Source of the DNA: Cyanobacteria bacterium CG_2015-22_32_23 | GTDB lineage: Bacteria > Cyanobacteriota > Cyanobacteriia > Cyanobacteriales > Cyanobacteriaceae | DNA length: 42,540 nucleotides | Direction: 5' to 3' | Assembly (NCBI GenBank): GCA_009993045.1 | Contig: JAACUG010000078.1 | Coordinates: forward strand, 1 to 42,540 | Shown here: positions 25,814 through 35,303 of the stretch, one piece after another | Layout of the letters: each line of letters starts with the position of its first letter | How positions within the stretch are numbered: position 1 is the stretch's first letter | Notes under the pieces: generated by a model | The model's input: only the letters and a program-made list of their open reading frames with translations | Told to the model about the DNA's origin: nothing | Database searches by the model: none | Made by a program: the position numbers and the translations under genes

Positions 25814-27049
25814 ATGAAAATAGCTTATTTAATTAATCAATATCCTAAAGTAAGTCATAGTTTTATTCGTAGAGAAATTCTCGCACTAGAAAGTCAAGGA
25901 ATAACAATTAGTCGTTTTTCTGTACGCTCTTGTGCTGATCAGTTAGTTGATGTTACAGATATAGAAGAATTAAAAAAAACTAGATTTATTCTTGATGTAG
26001 GAATTTTGGGGTTAATAATTAGTTTATTTCGAGTCGTTATTCTTAATCCTGTTAACTTTATTCAGGCTTTGGTTTTAACCTTCAAAATTGGCTATCTTTC
26101 TGACAGAGGTATTTTACTTAATTTTGCTTATTTAGCTGAGGCTTGTGTTTTATCATTTTGGTTAAAAAAAGAGCAAATATCACATATACACGCTCATTTT
26201 GGCACAAATTCAACCACCGTTGCTATGTTATGCAGTATCTTATCTGATTTCACCTATAGCTTTACTATTCACGGCCCTGAAGAGTTTGATAAACCGATGG
26301 CGATCGCACTACCTGAAAAAATAAAAAGAGCTACATTTGTGGTAGCAATTAGTAGTTATGGCAAAAGTCAAATTTATCGTTGGTGTGATTATAAAGAATG
26401 GGGAAAAATTCACATTATCCATTGTGGTTTAGAAGAAAAATTTATTCAAGCCGAAGTTACTCCCATTGCTGAAGAAAATCGTTTAGTGTGTGTTGGGAGA
26501 TTATGCCCTCAAAAAGCACAACTGTTATTATTAACAGCAGTAGCTAGATTAAAAGAGAAAGGAATAGAATGTAAAATAATTTTAGTGGGAGATGGCGAAT
26601 TAAGAGAGGAAATAGAAGAATTAAGTCAAAAATTGGGTATAAAAGAGCAAATTGAGATTACAGGTTGGGCGAGTAGTGATGAAGTTATACAGCAAATCTC
26701 TCAAGCAAAATTAATGGTAATGCCTAGCTTCGCCGAAGGTTTACCCGTGGTGATTATGGAATCATTAGCTTTAGGAAAACCAGTTATTACTACTTATGTT
26801 GCAGGTATTCCTGAATTAATCATCAACGGTGAGTCAGGTTGGTTAATCCCAGCAGGAGATATTGATGCTTTAACAGTAGCTTTAGAATCTGCTTTAAGTT
26901 TACCCATAGAAAAAATAGCGCAAATGGGCAAAAAAGGGAAAGAAAAAGTTACCGAAAATCACGACATCAAAAAAGAAGCCGAAAAGTTAAATAATTTATT
27001 TGAAAAATATTGTAAAGATTTTCTACAAATAGTTTCCAAGAATTCATAA
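25814..27049 (+). CDS. Glycosyltransferase family 4 (exopolysaccharide type)
   Basis: 411 residues, GT-B fold. The N-terminal NQYPKVSHSFIRREI and HIHAHFGTNSTTVAMLCS match exopolysaccharide GT4 enzymes (colanic-acid/EPS type). The C-terminal half carries VGRLCPQKAQLLLL, a sugar-nucleotide-binding block, and the retaining motif SFAEGLPVVIMESLALGKPVI with its Glu residues. A remnant of a close paralogue lies at 24633. Upstream spacing suggests a shared divergent promoter region with the GT2 at 24802. The DPM-GtrA gene follows 67 bp later, likely in the same operon. Confidence 0.9.
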   Translation: MKIAYLINQYPKVSHSFIRREILALESQGITISRFSVRSCADQLVDVTDIEELKKTRFILDVGILGLIISLFRVVILNPVNFIQALVLTFKIGYLSDRGILLNFAYLAEACVLSFWLKKEQISHIHAHFGTNSTTVAMLCSILSDFTYSFTIHGPEEFDKPMAIALPEKIKRATFVVAISSYGKSQIYRWCDYKEWGKIHIIHCGLEEKFIQAEVTPIAEENRLVCVGRLCPQKAQLLLLTAVARLKEKGIECKIILVGDGELREEIEELSQKLGIKEQIEITGWASSDEVIQQISQAKLMVMPSFAEGLPVVIMESLALGKPVITTYVAGIPELIINGESGWLIPAGDIDALTVALESALSLPIEKIAQMGKKGKEKVTENHDIKKEAEKLNNLFEKYCKDFLQIVSKNS

Positions 27050-27116
27050 TTTATAGAAAAATTAATGGTTTAATGATCTAAGCTAAAAGTTTTATTCTAA
27101 TCAAAATTTATCAAAA

Positions 27117-28325
27117 ATGAGTTTAAATAATATTGAATCCTTATCACCTGTGCCATCAGGAAGTCTGGAAATATTAGAAATCAGGAATATAGACAATAAC
27201 TCTGAGGAAAAAATAAAATTATCATTAGTAATTCCTACTTATAATGAAAGTAAAAATATACCTACTATCATTCAAAAATTAACTCAATTATTAGATTCAC
27301 GGATTCCTCAACAATACGAATTAATTATAGTTGATGATAATAGTCCCGATAAAACTTGGGAAGTAGCTTTAGATTTGATGCCTATTTATCCTCAATTAAG
27401 GGTAATGCGACGCACGGAGGAAAAAGGATTATCTACCGCCGTCATTAGAGGGTGGCAAGTAGCAAAAGGTGAAGTTATCGGGGTAATAGACGCAGATTTA
27501 CAACATCCTCCTGAAACGCTGTTAAATTTATGGGAAAAAATCGAACAAGGAGCGGATTTAGCTATCGGTAGTCGTCATGTCGAAGGTGGAGGAGTTAGCG
27601 ATTGGAGTGCTACACGTCGTTTTCTCTCTCGTGGGGCACAAACTTTAGGTTTAGTTATCTTACCAGGAGTAATTGGACGCATTTCTGATCCCATGAGCGG
27701 TTATTTTTTAGTACGTCGTCGCTGTTTATTCGGTTGCACTCTTAGCCCTTTAGGGTACAAAATTTTAATTGAAGTCTTAGGTAGAGGTAAAATCGGTTTA
27801 ATTGGAGAAGTGGGATATATTTTTCAAGAACGACAGGAAGGTGAAAGCAAAGTAACAAAACAACAGTATATTGACTATATTCGTCATTTAATTCGTTTGC
27901 GATTATCTTTATGGCAAATTAACCGTTTTATTCGTTTTGGTGTCGTAGGATTAAGTGGTGTATTTGTTGATATGACATTTTTATATCTCCTAAGTGATCC
28001 CTCTACCCTGGCTTTACCCTTAACTCGCAGTAAAATTATAGCGGCGGAATTAGCTATTATTAATAATTTTCTGTGGAATGATGCTTGGACTTTCAAAGAT
28101 ATTTCTCAAAAACAACCGGGAAAAAGACAAAAAATCAAAAGATTTATCAAGTTTAATCTTGTTTGTTTAGCAGGATTAATTCTTAATGTTTTATTATTAA
28201 ATTTCTTCTTCAATGTTTTTGGTTTAAACCGTTATCTGGCTAATTTATTGGCGATCGCATTTGTTACTATTTGGAATTATTGGTTAAACTTAAAACTCAG
28301 TTGGCGAAGCACAGAAATAAATTAA
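27117..28325 (+). CDS. DPM-type polyprenyl-phosphate glycosyltransferase fused to a GtrA flippase domain
   Basis: 402 residues. Residues ~34-265 are a GT2 domain like dolichyl-phosphate mannose synthase: LVIPTYNESKNIP, IIVDDNSPDKT, VIDADLQHPPE (Asp125/Asp127) and the block SDPMSGYFLVRR. Residues ~270-400 hold four hydrophobic helices of the GtrA family (RFGVVGLSGVFVDM, LAIINNFLWNDAWTF, WNYWLNLKLSWR), which flip polyprenyl-phosphate sugars. One protein can thus load a sugar on undecaprenyl phosphate and help move it outward for GT-C enzymes. The last 160 bases are repeated at 37940-38096. Confidence 0.93.
   Translation: MSLNNIESLSPVPSGSLEILEIRNIDNNSEEKIKLSLVIPTYNESKNIPTIIQKLTQLLDSRIPQQYELIIVDDNSPDKTWEVALDLMPIYPQLRVMRRTEEKGLSTAVIRGWQVAKGEVIGVIDADLQHPPETLLNLWEKIEQGADLAIGSRHVEGGGVSDWSATRRFLSRGAQTLGLVILPGVIGRISDPMSGYFLVRRRCLFGCTLSPLGYKILIEVLGRGKIGLIGEVGYIFQERQEGESKVTKQQYIDYIRHLIRLRLSLWQINRFIRFGVVGLSGVFVDMTFLYLLSDPSTLALPLTRSKIIAAELAIINNFLWNDAWTFKDISQKQPGKRQKIKRFIKFNLVCLAGLILNVLLLNFFFNVFGLNRYLANLLAIAFVTIWNYWLNLKLSWRSTEIN
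28166..28325 (+). repeat. Direct repeat, copy A (3' end of the DPM-GtrA gene)
   Basis: Starts at TTTAGCAGGATTAATTC and ends at the TAA stop. It is about 96% identical to 37940-38096, with six substitutions and one 3-base deletion, in the same orientation 9.8 kb away. This copy is part of the intact gene. Confidence 0.95.
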
Positions 28326-28412
28326 TAAGAATAAAAATTTATCCCTAAAATATATTTGCAATAGTTTCTCTTCCTAAAAATATTCATAATATTTCCAATT
28401 TGATATTTTTAT

Positions 28413-29711
28413 TTACAGTTCAGGATTACTATATCTTAAACTTCGTATTAAGTTAATTGACGCTCCTATAAATAACAAAAGTGATGCAATAGAAATAATA
28501 AAACAACCTGGAAATGAAGATTCAGAATTATAAATACCAGTAATTTTAGATATATTATCAGCACGGAATGCCAATATTAGACTAGGACATATCATGATCA
28601 TTTTTTGCCAAGGCAAATGTAAACCAATCATCATCAAAGGAGCATAAATAGTGTAATCATAGATTTGAAGTGGCATAAAAAAACCAATGAGAGCAATTAT
28701 CAAAATAAAAATTTCTAAGAAAAAATAGGCAGGTATTGTATCATTGGGCGTATCTTTGCCACCTACAATGTTCCCCCAGAAATAGATCTGATTTCTACGA
28801 ATAATTATTCCGAATACTATAGCTACTAATATACCAATAATAAATATAGACATTCGGGAAAAATCTAAGTTTAATTGATGTATTAAATTTATTAATCCTC
28901 CTAGATTATAAGGTTTATTTGCCAGTACATCCATGGAAGTAAAGGTTATAACATTAGCAAAAAATCCCTGAATTGTAGGGAAAATACCACTTATGTAAAA
29001 AGCAACACTACTAGAAAGAATTATGAGTAATATCCCCCCAAAAACTATTCCCCAGTTCATATTTATTAATAATATAATTATCGGGATAATAAATATATGA
29101 GGTTTAAGTGATAGTAAATAAATACCTAATACACAAAGCAAAAATTGTTTTTGTTTTAAACCATAAAAGATAGCAACCAGACCAAAAGTATAAATAATAG
29201 AAGTTTGACCAAGGTTAAATACCATCGGGACTGATTGTAAAAAAAAACAATAAGTACCTCCTAACCATAATCGAGAATCTTTCCAACTACTAAGTTTTAT
29301 ACCCCGTAACCAGTTTGCCATTAAAAGAAAAATACCAACTAAAGCTAAATAATTTAGATAACTCCAAAGTAAATTAGCTGTTTCAAAAGGAAAAAGAGCC
29401 AACAAACAGGCTATTGGTGCCCATGAAGGAGGATATCCCCATAATTGATGTTCTCCGGGGAAAAACTCTGTATTTTTGTACGTCTCAACGAAAATATCGT
29501 GAATATATGGATTTTGACCATTTAACCATGCTTTGCCAGCTACCCAAAAATAACGACTATCGATTCCTTCCGACATTGATAGATTAGGGTTTATTTTTGT
29601 TGCAATATAAGCAACTCCTAATATAAACAGGAGAATCGAGCCACTTAAAACAATAGGATGTTTCCAAATAGAGGGATTTAAAAATTTTTGTAAAGAGGTA
29701 TTTAATTTCAT
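28413..29711 (-). CDS. GT87-like (DUF2029) polyprenyl-phosphate-sugar-dependent glycosyltransferase
   Basis: 432 residues with about ten membrane helices. The first outer loop has SRYFWVAGKAWLNGQNPY followed by WGYPPSWAPIACLLALFPF, the pattern of the GT87/DUF2029 family (PimE-like mannosyltransferases), whose loop Asp is catalytic (here DSRYFW). GT-C enzymes use lipid-phosphate sugars made by DPM-type synthases such as the one next door. It is convergent with DPM-GtrA and follows the transaminase gene by 39 bp on the same strand. Confidence 0.7.
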   Translation of the reverse strand: MKLNTSLQKFLNPSIWKHPIVLSGSILLFILGVAYIATKINPNLSMSEGIDSRYFWVAGKAWLNGQNPYIHDIFVETYKNTEFFPGEHQLWGYPPSWAPIACLLALFPFETANLLWSYLNYLALVGIFLLMANWLRGIKLSSWKDSRLWLGGTYCFFLQSVPMVFNLGQTSIIYTFGLVAIFYGLKQKQFLLCVLGIYLLSLKPHIFIIPIIILLINMNWGIVFGGILLIILSSSVAFYISGIFPTIQGFFANVITFTSMDVLANKPYNLGGLINLIHQLNLDFSRMSIFIIGILVAIVFGIIIRRNQIYFWGNIVGGKDTPNDTIPAYFFLEIFILIIALIGFFMPLQIYDYTIYAPLMMIGLHLPWQKMIMICPSLILAFRADNISKITGIYNSESSFPGCFIISIASLLLFIGASINLIRSLRYSNPEL

Positions 29712-29750
29712 GAGATCGTGTCTTATTCAGATAAGTATTTAATTTTTGTT

Positions 29751-30896
29751 TTATTTTTTAGTCTGAAAAAAATCTTGCACTTGATGGATTATATATATTA
29801 AATCCTGATCCTCTAAACCAATCCAAAGAGGCAATCTTACTAAGCGATCGCTCAAATTATTGGTATTTAATAAATCTCCTTGAACTTTACCAAATTGCTG
29901 TCCGGCAGGAGAAGAGTGTAAAGGCACATAATGGAAAACAGAATAAATACCATTTGCTTTCAACCTTTCGATGAAATCAGTCCGTTGCTGTAAATTCGAA
30001 AGAAGTAAATAATACATATGAGCATTATGTTGACAGTGAGAAGGAATAATTGGGCGACGAATTTTCCCATCATTTTCTAATGGAGCAAATTCACTATGAT
30101 ATTTGTCCCAAATTTGCAATCTTTTTTTGGTAATAGAATCAGCATCTTCTAACTGTGCCCACAAAAAAGCCGCATTTATTTCGCTAGGTAAATAAGATGA
30201 GCCAATATCTACCCAAGTATATTTATCCACTTGTCCACGGAAAAATTGACTGCGATTAGTGCCTTTTTCCCAAATAATTTCCGCTCTTTCCATTAAATTA
30301 GGATCATTAATTAATAAAGCTCCCCCTTCACCACAAATCACATTTTTAGTTTCATGAAAACTCAGGGCGGCTAAATGCCCAAAACTGCCTAATGATTTTC
30401 CTTTATAAGTTGACATAATCCCTTGGGCGGCATCTTCAATCACAATTAAGTTATGTCTTTGAGCAATGTCCATAATCTTATCCATTTCACAACCAACACC
30501 AGCATAATGAACTGGTACAATGGCTTTTGTTTTAGGTGTAATAGCTTCTTCTATTTTTGTTTCATCAATATTCAGAGTATCTGGACGAATATCAACAAAA
30601 ACTGGTACACCACCTCTAAGTACAAAAGCGTTAGCCGTAGAGACAAAAGTATAAGAAGGCATAATAACTTCATCCCCGGGTTGAATGTTAGCGAGAATTG
30701 CCGCCATTTCTAATGCACCAGTGCAAGAATGACTTAAGAGAGCTTTTCGAGATCCAATACGAGATTCTAGCCAAACCTGACATTTTTTGGTAAATTCCCC
30801 ATTTCCTGATAATTGTCCTTGATTAATTGCTTGTTGTATGTAATCAAATTCTTTGCCCGTAGCAAATGGTTTGTTAAAAGGAATTTTATAAGTCAT
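29751..30896 (-). CDS. DegT/DnrJ-family sugar aminotransferase, WecE/RffA-like (dTDP-4-amino-4,6-dideoxygalactose transaminase)
   Basis: 381 residues from the ATG at 30896; a TTG four codons upstream is possible but less likely. It is a PLP enzyme of the sugar aminotransferase group. GDEVIMPSYTFVSTANAF, VIEDAAQGI and SFHETKNV are diagnostic, with the PLP lysine in HETKN (~184). PFNKPFATGKEFDYI and the SCTGALEMAAIL block point to RffA/WecE, which adds the 4-amino group to dTDP-4-keto-6-deoxyglucose. Two WecD-like acetyltransferases lie 3-4 kb away in the same segment, which fits. The GT87-like gene follows on the same strand. Confidence 0.85.
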   Translation of the reverse strand: MTYKIPFNKPFATGKEFDYIQQAINQGQLSGNGEFTKKCQVWLESRIGSRKALLSHSCTGALEMAAILANIQPGDEVIMPSYTFVSTANAFVLRGGVPVFVDIRPDTLNIDETKIEEAITPKTKAIVPVHYAGVGCEMDKIMDIAQRHNLIVIEDAAQGIMSTYKGKSLGSFGHLAALSFHETKNVICGEGGALLINDPNLMERAEIIWEKGTNRSQFFRGQVDKYTWVDIGSSYLPSEINAAFLWAQLEDADSITKKRLQIWDKYHSEFAPLENDGKIRRPIIPSHCQHNAHMYYLLLSNLQQRTDFIERLKANGIYSVFHYVPLHSSPAGQQFGKVQGDLLNTNNLSDRLVRLPLWIGLEDQDLIYIIHQVQDFFQTKK

Positions 30897-30973
30897 AAAT
30901 TCATCCAAGTTAAATTAATTTTTCCCCCAAACTTGGGGATTAAGGGGAACAAGTGCGTAAGTCGTGATCTTTA

Positions 30974-31207
30974 CTAATTATAAGCAGCTCTGCGGTTGTT
31001 TGTGATCTTTTTACGGGCTTGTTCTTCTCGATCTCTTTGTAATTCTGCTAATATACGGTAAAATTTACTGTCAGACTATTATTTACTTGCGTAACAATCA
31101 GGGACTGTTCGCAAAATAAAATCTCGAATGAACGGATCTTGCACTATAATTTTTGGTAATTCTTGTTCAATAAGTGCTTTTATTTTGGAAGAACTTATAG
31201 AACCCAT
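30974..31207 (-). pseudogene. Broken small coiled-coil protein gene
   Basis: From the ATG at 31207 the frame reads MGSISSSKIKALIEQELPKI up to ...VPDCYASK, then two stops in a row (TAA TAG). It continues in the same frame as SDSKFYRILAELQRDREEQA and ends at TAG 30974-30976. The two halves match the start and middle of a common cyanobacterial coiled-coil/nuclease-associated protein family ('IKALIEQELP..., ...F..ILAELQRDREEQ'). The family call is from memory. The in-frame double stop and short length show decay. Confidence 0.6.
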
Positions 31208-31349
31208 TTGGTATCTTTTTTAGAATGATTATATAGTAATGATTTCAGGAGAAATGCTTTAATCTCGTCAATTGAGTTACAGGTGTAAATATAAAATAGG
31301 TTCTATAATTGTTAGTTTTTTAATATTTATCTTAATTTTGGAAAAAACC

Positions 31350-33241
31350 ATGATGGTTAAAAAAAATCTATTTTTTTCCCAAATATTTTTTTTATTATTC
31401 TATTTGGGTTAATTTTTACCGCTCCTTTGATTGTGAATGCTTGTTTGCCTACTGACGACATAATGTATCATTTAATCTATAGTCATCATTTTTCCAAACA
31501 GTTTTTGCAAGGCGATTTTTATCCTCGTTGGCTTCAAGATATGAATGTAGGTTTTGGTAGTCCTACTTTTTTCTTTTATGGACCTATTCCTTATTTTTTT
31601 ACTAGTATATTTTCGCTACTACCTGATTACAGCTCATCGAGTTGTAATGACCTTGGTATAGCTAGTTTTTTTGCCTTAGCTGCGTCTGGATTAACAGCTT
31701 ATTGTTGGCTGAAAGAGATAGTTCCGAAAAATTATGCAACATTGACTTCTATTATTTATATGGGTTTACCATTTTATTTAGCCGTTGATCTATATAGGCG
31801 CTTTGCTTTTGCTGAGTATTGGAGTTTTGTTTGGATGCCTCTAGTGTTATTTTTTACGATAAAAATAGTTAAAAATTCAAAAATTAATATTATTGGGTTA
31901 GCGATTAGCTTGGCTTTATTGATAATGACTCACCTTCCAACTTTTATTATTTTTTTTCCTGTTGTTATTGGCTATGCTTTCTTTGTATCAAACCGAAAGC
32001 AATGGAAAATGACTTTCATTCGCCTAAACTTAGCAATAATAATCGGAGTCGGCTTGTCTGCAATTTATTGGTTACCTGCAATGACGACTCAGCAGTCAAT
32101 TTCCATGGATGCTATATTAACTGGAATGTATGATTACAAAAACAACTTCCTTTTCACAGGTCCTAAAGTTCAATATAATGAGTATAAGTATTATTGGAAC
32201 TATTTAGAATTATTAACAATTGTGTCAGGGGGATTAGCTTTTACTGGTTGGAAAATTTCCAGAAAGTTTTCCGCTGCGACTTTGAGACAAGAAGTAGACT
32301 ATTGGATGGTAATCTCCCTTCTTTCTATTTTTATGATGCTTCCTTTAAGCGAATTTATTTGGGATACATTACTCGTAATACAAAAAATTCAATTTCCAGC
32401 ACGTTTTAACACTATTTTAACTATTTCCATAACAGGAATTCTCGCACCAGTGATTTCACAATTGCAAGTGAATTATGCATTTTCAAATTTTTTTAGTAAA
32501 GTGAACTATAAAAAAAAATTGTCACTTTGTATTTACCTATTTATCATAATTTCCACCGTAACTATAATACAAATTATACCATGTCAAAAGATAATTAATT
32601 TTCATGGAAGTGAGAATACAATATTAGCACTTGCTGTAATATTATTTTTATTGATAGGAATTTCTTTTATACGCCAACCAATTAATTTTTATAGGTATAA
32701 GTTTGTCTTGATCGGATTTGTATTAATTATTAGTCTATTTTTAAATGGAATTTTTCTCGGAAAAAGTGCATTCTATTTGCGATGGAGCAATGCTCAAATT
32801 TCTAATATATTAAAGATTAGTCAAGCTGCTGATGAACATCGTCCTCAATGAGTCCCACAGCAAGTATTTAAAAACACTCTCAAATTAAGAGAAGAATTCT
32901 CGGCTATAGAAATTAATCAAGGAGAGGCTACTTGGTCAATTAAGCAATGGAAACCCAGAGAAATCATTTTAGAAGTAAATGCAACAAAAGATACTAAGTT
33001 TACCATTGGTCAATTTTACTATCCAGGATGGGTAGCAAAGTTAAAAGGTTCATTGAAAAGCTTACCGGTAAGTTTTTCTGAATTAGGTTTACTACAAATA
33101 TCAGTCCCAACGGGATATAATGAAGTTTCTATAACTCTAAATGCACAGAGAGAAGAAAAATTGGGTAAAACCATTAGTCTGATTTCAGTTTTATTGAGTC
33201 TATTTTTTTTATTTTTAATGAGATGGAAGCCTTCTGTCTAA
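31350..33241 (+). pseudogene. Large membrane protein (PTPS-related/YfhO-like, GT-C type), two lesions
   Basis: The ancestral gene would start at ATG 31350 (MMVKKNLFFSQ) and give ~630 residues. The first 20 codons end at a TAA because a run of eight T (31386-31393) is one base short; adding one T restores FFFIILFGLIFTAPLIV and the rest. From there the frame is open to an in-frame TGA at 32849-32851 (HRPQ-stop-VPQQ), which looks like a TGG Trp codon changed. The same frame then continues to 33241 with FYYPGWVAKL and ending LLSLFFLFLMRWKPSV. PTDDIMYHLIYSHHF, FYPRWLQDMNVGFGSP and the soluble C-terminal domain match the PTPS-related membrane family. Confidence 0.8.
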
Positions 33242-33313
33242 TTTTGAAGATGAGCAAAAACAGAAAAACTGAATCCAAAAGTTAAAATCTGAAAAAGGTT
33301 TTCTGTACAAGTT

Positions 33314-33676
33314 TTAACTCCGACTTCCAAAAATAATACCTAAAACAATTAATCCCATACCGATACTTTTGCTTATTGTAATTGGTTCTTTGAAAAAGAG
33401 GTTACTCAAAATCAAGACGATAACAAAAGCTAGGCTCATAAAAGGATAAGCATAACTAATCGGAAATTTACTCATAGCACCCATCCACGAAATGGCGGCT
33501 AAAAATGCTGAAGCAAAGCCAGTCATAATCCAAGGATTGAGTAATAAACGGATCATAAACCCGATTTTATCTGCGGATTCAACGGGCATCGCTCCTGCTA
33601 AATTTACTTGCCATTTAATTACTATTTGACCATAGACGGTTAAAAGTATTGTTAGAAATATATAGATATGATTCAT
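33314..33676 (-). CDS. Small EamA/SMR-type membrane protein, ArnE/ArnF-like flippase subunit
   Basis: 120 residues with four hydrophobic helices, the size of SMR/ArnE-type proteins. LTVYGQIVIKWQVN in helix 1 and SYAYPFMSLAFVIVLILSNLFFKEPITISK in helix 3 are typical of ArnE/F, which move undecaprenyl-phosphate-L-Ara4N across the inner membrane, and of related EamA proteins. Its start overlaps the stop of the acetyltransferase gene at 33673 by four bases (ATGA type), so the two are translationally coupled. In this setting it most likely flips an undecaprenyl-phosphate amino sugar. General small-molecule export remains possible. Confidence 0.72.
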   Translation of the reverse strand: MNHIYIFLTILLTVYGQIVIKWQVNLAGAMPVESADKIGFMIRLLLNPWIMTGFASAFLAAISWMGAMSKFPISYAYPFMSLAFVIVLILSNLFFKEPITISKSIGMGLIVLGIIFGSRS

Positions 33677-34383
33677 GTAATTAATAAATGATAAATATCT
33701 TGGGGATTTTTAAATTTAAAGCCTAATGATGAATAAAGATTTACTACCGCTAGATTAGAAGCGGAAACAGAGCTAATAATTTCTTGATAACCTAATTTAA
33801 ACATTTCTTGACAAGCTAAACTCCAAAAATATTTAGCCATTCCTTTTCCTCGATAATCAGGACTTAAAGCATGGAGAAGTATCTGGTTGTCTGAAAATGC
33901 CCAAAATCCTGCAAGTTTTTTTTCATACATCAATCCCCATACTTTATCTTCGTTAAAGAGTTGAGTTAGCCATGAGTTATATCTTAGATCAGCTTTCTTT
34001 TTTTTGACATTAAAATCCCGATGAAACCTATCATATTTAAAAGCACCCTCGCAAATATTGATTAATTCTTCTAGGGAATTTTTTTGACCAAGATTTACTT
34101 TATCACATTGATAATAAATAAATTTTTCAGATGAACTGTAAGGCTGTATCAAAGTATCACAATAATAAAAACCATTTTCTAATAAAATTTTCGTGTTCCA
34201 AAGAGGATCAATTTTTATAGTAAAGTGTCCTTTTATTTTACTTTTTTTGAGTTGATTTATGTTTAAACAAAGATCTTTTTCAGAGTCAATGATAATCTCG
34301 AAGGTGGGAAGATTTAGAATTTTGTTATCCCATGGTGTTTCTTTTAAATAACTATCTTTTTTTTTTGTTAAGCTGGAATTCAT
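33673..34383 (-). CDS. GNAT acyltransferase, WecD/RffC-like
   Basis: 236 residues. KETPWDNKILNLPTFEI at the start resembles the N-terminal domain of dTDP-fucosamine acetyltransferase WecD/RffC. The GNAT domain includes HALSPDYRGKGMAKYFWSLA (acetyl-CoA loop RGKGMA) and ASNLAVVNLYSSLGFKFK. FHRDFNVKKKKADLRYNSWL is also shared with that family. It likely N-acylates the 4-amino sugar made by the transaminase at 29751. Codons are AT-rich like the surroundings. A damaged paralogue lies just upstream at 34508-35294. Confidence 0.78.
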   Translation of the reverse strand: MNSSLTKKKDSYLKETPWDNKILNLPTFEIIIDSEKDLCLNINQLKKSKIKGHFTIKIDPLWNTKILLENGFYYCDTLIQPYSSSEKFIYYQCDKVNLGQKNSLEELINICEGAFKYDRFHRDFNVKKKKADLRYNSWLTQLFNEDKVWGLMYEKKLAGFWAFSDNQILLHALSPDYRGKGMAKYFWSLACQEMFKLGYQEIISSVSASNLAVVNLYSSLGFKFKNPQDIYHLLIT

Positions 34384-34507
34384 AAATTATTCTAGGAGTA
34401 TAGTGCATAAATAAAACCAATATTGAAAACTCTGTATTGTCTAATATTTAGATAAATTTAACCTTGGTTTATTTCTACCTTTTACCACTAGAATTAATTA
34501 AAGTTAT

Positions 34508-35294
34508 TTAACAGTCTAATGAACTCCAATAATGAAAAGTTGCCAAGGGTGATTTATACTTAAATCCTATTCTTGAATAAAGGTTCAACACAGAAATATT
34601 ATTGATAGAAATAACCGTTTCAGTTTTTTTTGTAACCGTATGTAATCATTTTTTCTAAGACCGATAACCAAAAGAAATCTCCAAGTCCACTATTAACATA
34701 ATTAGCAGAAAAACCAGCTAGAATTAAGTTATCTTCATTTCTTGCCATAAAAGCAATTTCATTTCCCAAATAAGATAAATAATCAAAAGTAACTTGATCA
34801 TTTTCTAGTAAATCATCAACCCAAAAAGAAAATCGTTGATCTGCGATTTGCTTAGAACATTTAAAATCAAGATGAAATCTATCATCAGAAAAAGAACTTT
34901 TTGCTATTTCTTTAATTTTGATCACTTTATTTATATCTTGTTTATCTAATGAGTATAATTTAAAATTTTCTAATTTATATCTTTTTGGTAAATAATCGGT
35001 TTTATTTTTTATAAAATTCTCTAAAATAAGATTGTTTTTAAAAGTGGTTTGAGGCGTAACAATTACTTCCACAAAATAAAATGCACATTTTCCAAGAAGA
35101 TAACTAAGTTTTAAATTTTGTTTGCTAATACGAGTTTGAATAAAAAAGTTTTGACATTCTTGATCTTTTTGCTGAAGAAGAGATGTTAATAGGGTAGAGT
35201 CCATTGTTAATAAATCATTTTCATTTAAGTCAAAACTGGGTAAACCTAGATTTCTAGTCTCATAGGGTAATTCTCGAAAATAAGTCATATTCAT
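34508..35294 (-). pseudogene. Second WecD/RffC-like GNAT gene with an A8 frameshift
   Basis: The frame from ATG 35294 (MNMTYFRELPYETRNLGLP) is open for 224 codons, then stops at TGA 34620-34622 just after a run of eight A on the coding strand (34631-34624). Removing one A gives a frame that continues KKTETVISINNISVLNLYS and ends with FHYWSSLDC at a TAA (34508-34510). This supplies the missing last GNAT block (VLNLYSRIGFKYKSP). Full length would be ~261 residues. FHLDFKCSKQIADQRFSFWV matches the neighbour at 33673. The gene starts nine bases after the GT2 at 35304. A sequencing error in the homopolymer or transcript slippage could still give a full protein. Confidence 0.8.
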
Positions 35295-35303
35295 AATAAT
35301 TTT

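Noticed and set aside
32194-32409. 71-codon frame inside the broken membrane gene
   Set aside because: Shadow frame of the conserved membrane protein reading.
33250-33305. ACAGAAAA/TTTTCTGT inverted repeat between the broken membrane gene and the flippase gene
   Set aside because: The loop is over 30 bases and no T-run follows, so a terminator is not supported.
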